A DNA stretch of 64,000 nucleotides, taken from contig NZ_BMMK01000005.1 of the NCBI RefSeq assembly GCF_014645795.1, positions 1 to 64,000 on the forward strand, given 5' to 3'. The position numbers and the translations under genes are program-made. Origin of the DNA: Longimycelium tulufanense (lineage in GTDB: Bacteria > Actinomycetota > Actinomycetes > Mycobacteriales > Pseudonocardiaceae). The notes beneath the pieces were generated by a model that was not told the DNA's origin, made no database searches, and saw nothing but the letters and a program-made list of their open reading frames with translations. Below are positions 8,257-16,478 of the stretch, in pieces. Positions within the stretch are counted from its first letter, which is position 1, and every line of letters begins with the position of its first letter.

Positions 8257-8272
8257 TCTGACCGTGGTCAGA
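8257..8272. promoter_or_regulatory. probable FadR-type operator
   Basis: TCTGACCGTGGTCAGA is a perfect inverted repeat with 7-bp arms and a 2-nt centre, 27 bases upstream of the regulator start. The sequence TAATCT next to it, on the gene strand, could be the -10 hexamer, so binding would block transcription. FadR/GntR operators commonly have the form TGGTnnnACCA. Confidence 0.6.
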
Positions 8273-8580
8273 TTAGAACATCGACGGAACCCGACGAGCG
8301 CTCCACGGCCGGAGGGCTCCCCGGCACGAAGCCGCCAGGCTGCTCGCCCAGCAGCACGGATCAGGCGGCGGTGAGACGCGATACCACACAGGGGACATGC
8401 CCCGGAGAGAAACTCCGCGGCAATACAGACACAACGGAGGAAATTCACAATAACCAACCGCAGTCCGGAAACCCGAAAAGCCGAGCACCGCACCGGGTTT
8501 CCTGGCTGGGGAGGGCACGCGTAGGTGGCAACCCGCGCCGGAAAGCCATGGCAGCCAGGCGACAGCCCGAAACGCGCGAA
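8273..8580. other. intergenic region between fadR-type gene and glyA terminator
   Basis: 308 bases with no supported gene. A long-range 8-bp complementarity (8501-8508 with 8552-8559) is visible, but it does not match a known RNA family. Confidence 0.35.
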
Positions 8581-8620
8581 CGCGGCGGCCCGCACACTGG
8601 ACAAGGTGCGGGCCGCCGCG
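8581..8620. terminator. terminator of the gcvT-gcvH-glyA operon
   Basis: Perfect 15-bp arms (CGCGGCGGCCCGCAC at 8581-8595 and its complement at 8606-8620) enclose a 10-nt loop. The hairpin starts 15 bases beyond the glyA stop codon. It has no U-tract, as is common in actinobacteria. Confidence 0.8.
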
Positions 8621-8634
8621 TCCAGGCGGTACTG

Positions 8635-9936
8635 CTAGCGACCCAGGTCGGGGTAGAGCGGGTACTTGGCGGCCAGCGCGGTGACCCGGTCGCGCAGGGC
8701 GGGCACGTCCGCCCCCGGCTGCAGCGCGGTCGCGATCACGTCAGCGACCTCGGCGAAGTCCTCAGCCCCGAAACCGCGGGTGGCCAGCGCCGGCGTGCCG
8801 ATGCGCAGGCCCGAGGTGACCATCGGCGGCCGCGGGTCGAACGGCACGGCGTTGCGGTTGACCGTGATCCCCACCGAGTGCAGCAGGTCCTCGGCCTGCT
8901 TGCCGTCCAGCTCGGAGTCACGCAGGTCGACCAGGACCAGGTGCACGTCGGTACCGCCGGTGAGCACCCGCACGCCGGCGGCGGCGCAGTCCTCGCGGCG
9001 GAGCCGGTCGGCCAGGATCCGCGCCCCCTCCAGCGTGCGACGCTGGCGGTCGGCGAACTCCTCGCTCGCCGCGACCTTGAAGGCCACCGCCTTGGCGGCG
9101 ATGACGTGCTCCAGCGGGCCACCCTGCTGCCCGGGGAACACCGCGGAGTTGATCTTCTTGGCCAGCTCCTTGGTGGTCAGGATCACCCCGCCCCGCGGGC
9201 CACCGAGGGTCTTGTGCGTGGTCGTGGTGACCACGTGCGCGTGCGGCACCGGGTTCGGGTGCAGCCCCGCGGCCACCAGGCCGGCGAAGTGCGCCATGTC
9301 GACCATCAGGTAGGCGCCCACCTCGTCGGCGATCCGCCGGAACTCGGCGAAGTCGAGCTGTCGCGGGTAGGCCGACCAACCGGCCACGATCAGCTTCGGC
9401 CGGTGTTCCTTGGCCAGCCGCTCCACCTCGGCCATGTCCACCCGGTAGTCGGCCTCCGAGACGTGGTAGGCGACCACGTTGTAGAGCTTGCCGGAGAAGT
9501 TGATCCGCATGCCGTGGGTGAGGTGCCCACCGTGCGCGAGGTCCAGGCCCAGGATGGTGTCACCCGGGTCGAGCAGCGCGAACATCGCCGCGGCGTTGGC
9601 CTGCGCGCCGGAGTGCGGCTGCACGTTGGCGGCCTCGGCACCGAACAGCGCCGTGATCCGCTCGATGGCCAACCGCTCGACCACGTCGACGTGCTCGCAA
9701 CCGCCGTAGTACCGCCGCCCCGGGTAACCCTCGGCGTACTTGTTGGTCAGCACCGAGCCCTGCGCCTGGAGCACCGCGACCGGCGCGAAGTTCTCCGAGG
9801 CGATCATCTCCAGGGTGCCCTGCTGACGGCGCAGCTCGGCGCCCACCGCCGCGGCGACCTCCGGGTCCAGCTCGGTCAGCGGGGCGTGCATCAGGTCCAT
9901 GCGTTGCTCCTCGTCGTGATCGTCGGCGGTGCTCAT
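8635..9936 (-). CDS. glyA: serine hydroxymethyltransferase
   Basis: 433-aa PLP enzyme that interconverts serine plus tetrahydrofolate with glycine plus methylene-tetrahydrofolate. The PLP lysine is K242 in [14 protein letters not shown]. Other SHMT landmarks are [30 protein letters not shown] and [14 protein letters not shown]. The start is set at ATG 9936, whose first base belongs to an ATGA overlap with the gcvH stop, giving translational coupling; a longer upstream frame is only an extension through gcvH. It is the third gene of the gcvT-gcvH-glyA operon behind the glycine riboswitch. A strong terminator follows. It would recycle the one-carbon unit released by glycine cleavage or remove excess glycine. 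Confidence 0.97.
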   Translation of the reverse strand: MSTADDHDEEQRMDLMHAPLTELDPEVAAAVGAELRRQQGTLEMIASENFAPVAVLQAQGSVLTNKYAEGYPGRRYYGGCEHVDVVERLAIERITALFGAEAANVQPHSGAQANAAAMFALLDPGDTILGLDLAHGGHLTHGMRINFSGKLYNVVAYHVSEADYRVDMAEVERLAKEHRPKLIVAGWSAYPRQLDFAEFRRIADEVGAYLMVDMAHFAGLVAAGLHPNPVPHAHVVTTTTHKTLGGPRGGVILTTKELAKKINSAVFPGQQGGPLEHVIAAKAVAFKVAASEEFADRQRRTLEGARILADRLRREDCAAAGVRVLTGGTDVHLVLVDLRDSELDGKQAEDLLHSVGITVNRNAVPFDPRPPMVTSGLRIGTPALATRGFGAEDFAEVADVIATALQPGADVPALRDRVTALAAKYPLYPDLGR

Positions 9937-10316
9937 GCCTCGGCGCCGACCAGGGCACCGTAACCCGCGGCGTCGAGCAGTTCGGCGGGCAGTGCCTCCA
10001 CCCGGACCCGGAAGAGCCAGCCCCGGCCGTGGGGCTCGGCGTTGACCAGTGCGGGATCGTCCACGACCGCCTGGTTGACCTCGACGACCTCGCCGGTGAC
10101 CGGCGCGTAGAGGTCGCTGACCGACTTGGTGGACTCGATCTCGCCGCACACCTCGCCGGCGGCGACCGTGGTCCCCACCTCGGGGAGCTGGACGAACACC
10201 ACGTCACCGAGGGACTCGGCGGCGTATCCGGTGACGCCCACGGTGGTCACGCCGTCCGCCGGCTCGGTGCACCACTCGTGGTCCTGGCTGTAACGCAGGT
10301 CGGCGGGGAAGTTCAT
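9933..10316 (-). CDS. gcvH: glycine cleavage system H protein
   Basis: 127-aa lipoyl carrier that shuttles the aminomethyl group of glycine between the P, T and L proteins. The lipoylated lysine is K64 in the motif [17 protein letters not shown]. Length and the [16 protein letters not shown] block are standard for GcvH. ATG at 10316 follows GGAGG. It overlaps glyA by 4 bases and lies 89 bases after gcvT. gcvP is not in this window, so the operon depends on a P protein encoded elsewhere. Confidence 0.97.
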   Translation of the reverse strand: MNFPADLRYSQDHEWCTEPADGVTTVGVTGYAAESLGDVVFVQLPEVGTTVAAGEVCGEIESTKSVSDLYAPVTGEVVEVNQAVVDDPALVNAEPHGRGWLFRVRVEALPAELLDAAGYGALVGAEA

Positions 10317-10405
10317 GGTTCCTCCAGGCACGGGGAAGTCAGGAAGTCGACGGGGACCGGTGCCGCCGTGTGACGGGCACCGGTGTGTTGGGGAAGTGCG
10401 GCGGG

Positions 10406-11518
10406 TCAGGCGCCGCGGCGGTAGAACGGCAGCTCGACGACGTCGACGGGCTCCTGGCGGCCGCGGACGTCGACGGCCAGCTCGGTAACCGGCGCACTCC
10501 GGTCGACCGGCACGTAGGCCATGGCAACCGGCTGGCCCAGCGTAGGTGAGGGCGCACCACTGGTCACGGTCCCGATCGGGGTGCCGCTCGCGGGGTCGAC
10601 CACGGGGTAGCCGGCGCGGGGCGCGCGGCGGCCGCGCGCCACCAAGCCCACCAGCGTCTCGGTGGGGCCGGCCTCCTTGCGGGCCAGCAGGGCGCCCCGG
10701 CCGACGAAGTCGCCCTTGTCGAACTTGACCACCCGGCCCAGGCCGGCCTCGAACGGGGTGCGCGCCCGGGTGAGCTCGTGGCCGTACAGCGGCATGCCGG
10801 CTTCCAGGCGGAGGCTGTCCCGGCTGGCCAGCCCGGCCGGCAGCGGGACCTGGGGACCGCCGGCCGCGCGCAGCGCCTGCCACAGCGACTCGGCGGCGGC
10901 GGGGGCACAGAACAGCTCGAAGCCGTCCTCGCCGGTGTAGCCGGTGCGGGCGAGCAGCACCTCGTGGCCGGCCACCCGGGCGGGCAGGCAGGCGTAGTAC
11001 TTCAGGTTGTCCAGATCGGCGTCGGTCAGCGTGGCCAGCAGGCCGGCCGCGGCCGGTCCCTGCACGGCGAGGAGCGCGTGGTCGGCGCTGGCGTCGGTGA
11101 CCTCGGTGTCGAAGCCGCTGGCACGCGCGGACAGCTCCGCAGCGACAACGTCGGTGTTCGCCGCGTTGGCGACAACGAGGTACTCCTGCTCGCCGGTGCG
11201 GTAAACGATGAGGTCGTCCAGCACGCCGCCGTCGGGCGCGCAGATCATGGTGTAGCGGGCGCGGTGGTGGCCGAGCTTGCCGATGTTGCCGACCAGCGCG
11301 TAGTCGAGGGCCGCGGCGGCTTGCGGGCCGGTGAGGACGATCTCGCCCATGTGCGAGAGGTCGAACAGCCCGGCGCCCTGCCGCACCGCGTGGTGCTCGG
11401 CCAGCTCGCTGGTGTAGCGCAGGGGCATGGAGAAGCCCGCGAAGTCGGTCATGTTCGCGCCGAGCGCGACGTGCACCGCGTGGAGCGGGGTCTGCTTGGG
11501 TGGGTCCTGGGGTTGCAT
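10406..11518 (-). CDS. gcvT: glycine cleavage system T protein (aminomethyltransferase)
   Basis: 370-aa folate-dependent enzyme that releases ammonia from the H-protein-bound intermediate and forms methylene-tetrahydrofolate. Recognisable blocks are [30 protein letters not shown], the folate-site region [12 protein letters not shown] and the C-terminal barrel [21 protein letters not shown]. ATG at 11518 follows GAGGGAG; frames that stay open upstream run through the riboswitch. It is the first gene of the operon and is directly controlled by the tandem glycine aptamers. Confidence 0.96.
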   Translation of the reverse strand: MQPQDPPKQTPLHAVHVALGANMTDFAGFSMPLRYTSELAEHHAVRQGAGLFDLSHMGEIVLTGPQAAAALDYALVGNIGKLGHHRARYTMICAPDGGVLDDLIVYRTGEQEYLVVANAANTDVVAAELSARASGFDTEVTDASADHALLAVQGPAAAGLLATLTDADLDNLKYYACLPARVAGHEVLLARTGYTGEDGFELFCAPAAAESLWQALRAAGGPQVPLPAGLASRDSLRLEAGMPLYGHELTRARTPFEAGLGRVVKFDKGDFVGRGALLARKEAGPTETLVGLVARGRRAPRAGYPVVDPASGTPIGTVTSGAPSPTLGQPVAMAYVPVDRSAPVTELAVDVRGRQEPVDVVELPFYRRGA

Positions 11519-11554
11519 CGAGGCTCCCTCGGTCGTGCCGGTGGTCTGCCGGCG

Positions 11555-11775
11555 TGCCTGGGTGGGCCTCCCTGCTCTGTCGTGGACCTGAGAGCTTCGC
11601 CGCGACGGGTCGCGGCTTGCACCGTGGGTGAGGCGGCACGGGGTGCCGCCTGCTTTCCAGAGGTCGCCTCGTCCGAACGGTAGTTGGTGCCTGAGAGTTT
11701 CCCGGGAGTGTTGCTCCTTCGGCGCCCCCGCCCGCCGCGCACGGCCACGGAGGTCTCTCCCGCCCGGACTCGAAC
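11555..11775 (-). promoter_or_regulatory. tandem glycine riboswitch
   Basis: Two consecutive glycine-aptamer signatures are readable on the minus strand. The first has GGAGAGACC near 11760, CGCCGAAGGAGCAAC near 11720 and ACTCTCAGGCA near 11695. The second has the core CACCCACGGTGCAAGCC near 11625, AAGCTCTCAGGTCC near 11590 and GACAGAGCAGGGAGGC near 11575. The paired aptamers sit 40-260 bases before gcvT, the classic position. Glycine binding normally turns the gcv operon on. Exact helix ends were not computed. Confidence 0.92.
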
Positions 11776-11800
11776 GGCGCGATGTTCGGTTGTGGCCCGC

Positions 11801-11830
11801 AGCATACGCAGACCGGCGCCGGGGTTGCAC
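11801..11830 (-). promoter_or_regulatory. probable promoter of the gcv operon
   Basis: On the minus strand a TATGCT -10 hexamer (11806-11801) is preceded at 18 bases by GTGCAA (11830-11825). Transcription would begin roughly 15-20 bases before the first glycine aptamer, which is the expected arrangement. Confidence 0.5.
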
Positions 11831-11924
11831 CCCGAGTAGGTGCGACGTGGGTGTGGCCGCCCCCTCGGGCGCCAGCTGGCTGCCCCTGCCCGACGAGCTG
11901 CCCGATCGGCAGGGAGATGAGCGT

Positions 11925-11966
11925 GCGGTGGCTGGGTAGGACGCTCCCGCCCTACCCGGCCACCGC
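11925..11966. terminator. terminator of the SGNH hydrolase gene
   Basis: 15-bp arms (11925-11939 and 11952-11966), with one G-U-type wobble, enclose a 12-nt loop just past the stop of the SGNH gene. It also separates that gene from the gcv promoter. Confidence 0.7.
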
Positions 11967-11977
11967 TCGACAGATGT

Positions 11978-13363
11978 TCAGTGGCAGCCGGCGAGGTCCT
12001 GGAGTTGGGCCACGTCGATCGCGTTGGCCTCGCGTTCGGCACCTTGGTCGTTGGGGTGCACGTTGTCCGGGGACAGTCCCGGTGCCCAGTGGTCCGGCTG
12101 GTTCGGGTCGGACACTGCGGCGGCGAAGTCGACCACACCGTCGAACAGCCCGCTGTTCCGGACGAAGTCGTTGACCTGCTTCCGGTTGGCCTGCGCTCCG
12201 GGGAGCCCGTAGGTGAAGGCCACGCCCTCCGCGCCGGCGGTGGGGGTGAGCGTGCCTCCGATGGCCTTCAGCCCGGCCCGGTGCGCCTGGTCGACGATCT
12301 GCCGGTAGGCGTCGATCACCTCGTCAGCGGAGGCGAAGAACGCCAGGTCGTTCATGCCGAGCACGACGACCACCGCCCGGACCCCCGGAACGCTGGCCAC
12401 GTCGGCCCGGAACCGCTCCACCCCCGAAGGCCCGCCGATGCCGACCAGGTTGGGACCGAGAATGCCCGGCCGGATCCCCGGGCTGGCGAAGTTGAAGCTG
12501 ATCGCGGAGTCGACCACCGACAGCCGGGAGCCACCCGGGGTGGCCTGGAGCCGGCGGGTGAGGAAGTCCGGCCAGCGCCGGTCGGCGTCCGCGGTGGTGG
12601 CGACGCTGTTGGTGAAGGAGTCACCCAGGACCGCCACCGCGGAGGTGCCGGCGGGGGCGTAGACGTCGACGGCGTCGACGTAGTAGATCGAGCTCGTCCG
12701 GTCGCCGAAGGCGTTGCCGTTCTCCTCCGCGGCGTGGTCGCCGCTCAGCGGTGGCGACAGGTACGAGGTGTGGTTCCCGTCCCAGTGATAGGTCGGGGCC
12801 GAGTGAAAGACCTGCGGAACGTGGAAGCTGACAGCGAGCTTGTCGAAGGGAGCGACGGTGATCGCCACCGGGTCGCTGACCACGTCCTGCCCGGGCGGGA
12901 CGGTGACCTTGTCGGCGCCGGAGAACGTCAACGGCTTGTTCGAGCCGGGGACCAGGCTGGAACCGGACTGCTGCCGGCCGACGTGGACGTTGGCGAACGT
13001 GATCGGGTCCGTGCCGTAGCGGTTGCTCAGGTGCACGCGCACCGCGGTACCCGAGGTTTCCGGCGTGGTGATCATGCGCAGTGATTCGTTGGCGATCGCC
13101 CGAGGCAACGTCAGGGGGTAGCCATCGACGTTGATCGAGGGCCCGTTGGTGTCTTCCTGGACGAAGCGTTGGGGGCCGCCGGGAACGGCGGCCCACGCGC
13201 CCACCCAACCGGCCGAGGAGCAGGTCACCGGTGCGGGGCCCGGTGCCGGTTCGGCCGCCGCTGCGGTGCCGGGTGTCGCGAGCACCGCGCCCGCCAGGGC
13301 CGTAGCCACCGACGTGACCAGTCCCCACCTCCTGGCCTGCCCACGAGTTGTTGACCTTGCCAT
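11978..13363 (-). CDS. secreted SGNH/GDSL-family hydrolase
   Basis: 461-aa exported esterase or lipase. The signal peptide covers about residues 1-37 (LVTSVATALAGAVLATPGTAAAA). A beta-rich N-terminal accessory region is followed by the SGNH catalytic domain from about 240, with block I GDSF (S249), block III GMND near 325, and block V DNVHPND near 437 giving the Asp-His pair. ATG at 13363 is chosen because GGAGG lies 8 bases upstream; the in-frame ATG at 13378 overlaps that site. Related actinobacterial proteins are secreted lipases or carbohydrate esterases; the substrate is not predictable. Upstream is a 900-bp spacer, downstream a terminator, so it is monocistronic. Confidence 0.85.
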   Translation of the reverse strand: MARSTTRGQARRWGLVTSVATALAGAVLATPGTAAAAEPAPGPAPVTCSSAGWVGAWAAVPGGPQRFVQEDTNGPSINVDGYPLTLPRAIANESLRMITTPETSGTAVRVHLSNRYGTDPITFANVHVGRQQSGSSLVPGSNKPLTFSGADKVTVPPGQDVVSDPVAITVAPFDKLAVSFHVPQVFHSAPTYHWDGNHTSYLSPPLSGDHAAEENGNAFGDRTSSIYYVDAVDVYAPAGTSAVAVLGDSFTNSVATTADADRRWPDFLTRRLQATPGGSRLSVVDSAISFNFASPGIRPGILGPNLVGIGGPSGVERFRADVASVPGVRAVVVVLGMNDLAFFASADEVIDAYRQIVDQAHRAGLKAIGGTLTPTAGAEGVAFTYGLPGAQANRKQVNDFVRNSGLFDGVVDFAAAVSDPNQPDHWAPGLSPDNVHPNDQGAEREANAIDVAQLQDLAGCH

Positions 13364-14170
13364 ACGAAATGCCTCCATTCGGCAACGCCTCGCACACCGT
13401 TGTTGTTTCCCTCTTGGCTGACTGCTGTTTCGTTTCTAGCTGACGTGGAGTTTTACCGACCCCTACGCACGCGGAAGTGTTGATATTGAGAAAATCACTT
13501 CCAGTCATCGGCCAGTTTCGGTCACTGCGAGGCAGGACGTGTTTGCCACCGGGTGACGATCCAGTGAAGAGTCGATACCTGCCCTGTTGTCGTACAGCCA
13601 CAGCGGGCACTGGGGCGCCGACCGGCCATGGCACTGGGCTCGCATCTCGCAAGACTGTTATGTCGGAAAAACTCCGACCGCCAGGACACAATCACCCGAC
13701 TGAGTTCCACCTACCGGATCACGCTTCCCGTTACGTCCAACGAATCAGCCGCCGGCCCGTGCGCATCCATGTGCCAAGCACAACGTGCACAATATGACGG
13801 GTTGCCGGAGGTTTTCCGATGACAGCAATTTTCCAACATCTCGCCCGGCCACTTTGGTGGCCAGTCCAGCGTCGGGTCCGATATCGTCCGGTATCGGGAG
13901 TCCAGCGACAGCGCCGTCCGAGACATGCCACATCCGAGCCGCCAACGAGGGTGCGGGCCTGGGTTCCCACCCCGGGCACGGACGACTGGCGCTCACGATC
14001 AGGACGCGGCCGCCCGAAGCGCACTCGCGCTGGGCGACGTTGTTGACGGGTTCGGTTTGCGATATGCCGGGCCTCTTCCTGAGTCACCGGATAGGCCATC
14101 ACTGCGAGGCGTGGCAGCGACGACGCGTTCCCACTGGATCGGTCAGGTGGCCAGGACTTCGCCAGGACCC
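13364..14170. other. long intergenic region, no gene supported
   Basis: About 800 bases of lower GC than the flanks. Several frames stay open, but none has a ribosome-binding site plus a recognisable domain. It must contain the promoter of the leftward SGNH gene. Confidence 0.4.
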
Positions 14171-14200
14171 TTGACCCTACTGTGTCTCGTACCACAGGAT
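14171..14200 (+). promoter_or_regulatory. promoter of the Gfo/Idh/MocA dehydrogenase gene
   Basis: TTGACC at 14171-14176 and CAGGAT at 14195-14200, spaced by 18 bases, form a good actinobacterial housekeeping promoter. The large operator palindrome begins at the very next base. Confidence 0.55.
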
Positions 14201-14231
14201 TTGGAGCGCTCTAAAAGTTAGAGCGCTCCAA
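14201..14231. promoter_or_regulatory. LacI-type double operator over the transcription start
   Basis: A perfect inverted repeat with 13-bp arms (TTGGAGCGCTCTA and its complement) and a 5-nt centre. Each arm contains the 8-bp palindrome GAGCGCTC, so it can also be read as two half-overlapping LacI-family sites of the GGAGCGCTCC type. It covers the expected transcription start of the downstream dehydrogenase, implying tight repression. Confidence 0.7.
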
Positions 14232-14265
14232 CGAGGGTGTGGACACGAGGATGGAGAACCTACCC

Positions 14266-15276
14266 ATGCGGATCGGACTCGCTGGTGTGGGGCGGATTGG
14301 TGCCTTCCACGCCCAGACCCTGCGCACGCTGCCGGCGATCGGGACCCTGGTGCTGGCCGATACCGATGCCGTGCGGGCACACCTGGTGGCGGCCCAGCTC
14401 GGCGAGACCGGTGTGGTGGTCCTCGATCGACCCGACGATCTGTTCTCGGCCGGTCTCGACGGGCTCGTTATCGCCGCCGCCACCGATGCCCATCCCGAGC
14501 TGCTGGAACGGGGAGTCGACGCGGGGATCCCGGTGTTCTGCGAGAAGCCGGTCGCGCCTGATGTGCAGGGCACGCTGGCGGTCATCGATCGGGTCGGCGG
14601 GACCGAGGTGCCGGTGCAGGTGGGCTTCCAGCGACGCTTCGATGCCGGCTACACCGCTGCCCGGGATGCCGTGGCGGCGGGCAAGCTCGGTTGGGTCCAC
14701 ACGGTGCGGGCGTGCACGCTGGACCCTGGCCCGCCGACGCCCGAGTACGTGGCCGCGTCCGGCGGTTTCTTCCGTGACTGCAGCGTGCACGACTTCGACA
14801 TCATCCGCTGGGTCACCGGTCGGGAGGTGGTTGAGGTCTTCGCGCGGGGCACCAACCGTGGCGCGGACTTCTTCCGCGCCAGCGGCGATGTCGACACCCT
14901 CGCGGCGATGCTCGTTCTGGACGACGACACCTTGGCGTTGGTGTCCGCGACCCGGTACAACGCCGCCGGCTACGACGTGCGGTTGGAGGTACTGGGGTCG
15001 CAGGACAGCGTCGCGGTCGGGCTGGACGACCGCCTCCCGCTGCGTTCGGTGGAGCCAGGTGTGCGGTGGCCCGGTGGGCCGGCCTACCCGCTGTTCATGG
15101 ACCGGTTCCGGCCGGCGTTCGCCGCCGAGCTCAGCGCATTTGTCGACCTCGTGGCCGGTCGTGGGCAAAGTCCCTGCACGGTGTTCGACGCGCTGGAAGC
15201 CTTCTACATCGCCGAGGCGTGCGAGCGGTCCAGGCAGGAGAACCGTTCCGTCCGGCTCGACGAGGTGCGCCGCTGA
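14266..15276 (+). CDS. Gfo/Idh/MocA-family dehydrogenase, inositol 2-dehydrogenase-like
   Basis: 336-aa NAD(P)-dependent sugar or cyclitol dehydrogenase. An N-terminal Rossmann motif (GLAGVGRIGAFHA) is followed by the family EKP triad (FCEKPVAP, K94). The catalytic D170-x3-H174-D175 lies in FFRDCSVHDFDIIRW. The overall pattern is closest to IolG-type inositol 2-dehydrogenases, but the substrate is uncertain. ATG at 14266 has GGAG about 10 bases upstream; GTG at 14239 and ATG at 14251 are in frame but badly spaced. It is controlled by a strong promoter and a large operator at 14171-14231. No inositol pathway partners, transporter or LacI regulator lie nearby. Confidence 0.82.
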   Translation: MRIGLAGVGRIGAFHAQTLRTLPAIGTLVLADTDAVRAHLVAAQLGETGVVVLDRPDDLFSAGLDGLVIAAATDAHPELLERGVDAGIPVFCEKPVAPDVQGTLAVIDRVGGTEVPVQVGFQRRFDAGYTAARDAVAAGKLGWVHTVRACTLDPGPPTPEYVAASGGFFRDCSVHDFDIIRWVTGREVVEVFARGTNRGADFFRASGDVDTLAAMLVLDDDTLALVSATRYNAAGYDVRLEVLGSQDSVAVGLDDRLPLRSVEPGVRWPGGPAYPLFMDRFRPAFAAELSAFVDLVAGRGQSPCTVFDALEAFYIAEACERSRQENRSVRLDEVRR

Positions 15277-15580
15277 GCACGCGCGCCGGTGCCGAGGGAG
15301 GAACCAGCTCGACGGGGTGCGATCACGTTGGCTGACCACCCCCCACCTCCGACTCTGGACGGATCCGGGACGTTGGCGTCGGTCCGGCGAGCACCTGCTC
15401 GCCGGCCCGACGCTGGTCGAGAAGCCCCGGGCCGAGAAGGTTGCGACCCTGGTCGACCGCGGCACCTACTGGCCGACGCCGACAGCCCGGCGGGTTGCGG
15501 CGCCGGTGCCCGGTCCCCAAACCTGGCGACAGGGTCCCGGCACCGCACGGTCCGGCTGGGCCGAACCCCGGTCGACCAAC
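15277..15580. other. intergenic region without supported gene
   Basis: About 300 bases between convergent genes. The dehydrogenase frame plus one stays open through it (to 15640) but has no family similarity, so it may be a decayed gene or chance. Confidence 0.35.
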
Positions 15581-15604
15581 CGCGGCGGCCGATCAACCGC
15601 CGCG
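15581..15604. terminator. probable terminator of the glutamylation cluster
   Basis: 8-bp perfect stem (CGCGGCGG / CCGCCGCG) with an 8-nt loop, 22 bases past the SDR stop codon. Confidence 0.5.
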
Positions 15605-15626
15605 ACGCCGCGCCAGGACCGAACAG

Positions 15627-16478
15627 CTACAGCGGAGTGACGTAGGCACCGGAGATGCCGCCGTCGACCAGGAAGGTGGAGGCGGTGATGAAGGAGGCGT
15701 CGTCGCTGGCGAGGAAGGCGACCGCGGCGGCGATCTCGGACGGCTCGGCGAACCGGCCCATCGGCACGTGCACCAGCCGCCGCGCTGCACGCTCCGGGTC
15801 CTTGGCGAACAGCTCCCGCAGCAGCGGGGTGCTCACCGGCCCGGGGCACAGCGCATTGACCCGGATGCCCTCCCTGGCGAACTGCACACCCAGCTCGCGG
15901 CTCATCGCCAGCACACCGCCCTTGGAGGCGGTGTAGGAGATCTGGGAGGTGGCAGCCCCCATCACCGCCACGAAGGAGGCGGTGTTGATGATCGAGCCCC
16001 TGCCCTGCCGCTGCATGTAGGGGATGGCGTACTTGCAGCACAGGTAGACCGAGGTGAGGTTGACTTCCTGCACCCGGCGCCAGGCGTCGATGCCGGTGGT
16101 GAGGATGGAGTCGTCGTCGGGCGGTGAGATGCCGGCGTTGTTGAACGCGATGTCCACCGATCCGTACTCACCGTGCGCGGTGGCGAACATCGCCTGGACG
16201 TCGGCCTCGTCGGTGACGTCCACGCGTACGAACAGGCCGTCGACCTCGGCGGCCGCCGCCTTGCCCGCGGTCTCGTCGATGTCGGCGCACACCACGCGCG
16301 CGCCCTCGGCCGCCAGCCGCTTGGCACTGGCCAGCCCGATGCCGCTACCGGCACCGGTGACCACGGCGACCTTTCCCTGCAGACGCTGCACACCCACTCC
16401 CATGTCCTTCAGGTCACCCGCATCAGGTTGGCTCCCACGAGTTCCCCCACCATGGGCGGGGAGTTGCCGCTCACTCAT
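15627..16478 (-). CDS. short-chain dehydrogenase/reductase (SDR), classical type
   Basis: 283-aa NAD(P)-dependent oxidoreductase. Classical SDR features are the TGAGSGIG cofactor loop (41-48), NNAG (113-116), and the catalytic S168, Y182 and K186 (YTASK). D66 after the second strand (CADID) favours NAD over NADP. ATG at 16478 has AGGAGG upstream and overlaps the aldehyde dehydrogenase gene by 8 bases. It is the last gene of the glnA4-like cluster. From the context I infer that it oxidises the hydroxyl of gamma-glutamylethanolamide to the aldehyde, the step between ligase and aldehyde dehydrogenase; a generic 3-oxoacyl reductase role is the default alternative. Confidence 0.85.
   Translation of the reverse strand: MSERQLPAHGGGTRGSQPDAGDLKDMGVGVQRLQGKVAVVTGAGSGIGLASAKRLAAEGARVVCADIDETAGKAAAAEVDGLFVRVDVTDEADVQAMFATAHGEYGSVDIAFNNAGISPPDDDSILTTGIDAWRRVQEVNLTSVYLCCKYAIPYMQRQGRGSIINTASFVAVMGAATSQISYTASKGGVLAMSRELGVQFAREGIRVNALCPGPVSTPLLRELFAKDPERAARRLVHVPMGRFAEPSEIAAAVAFLASDDASFITASTFLVDGGISGAYVTPL

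Noticed and set aside
9937-10149. Long upstream start for glyA
   Set aside because: The extra frame lies inside gcvH; the ATGA overlap at 9933-9936 gives the natural coupled start.
13731-14195. Minus-strand frame of 154 codons in the SGNH-dehydrogenase spacer
   Set aside because: No ribosome-binding site, no domain and Arg-rich composition typical of a shadow frame.
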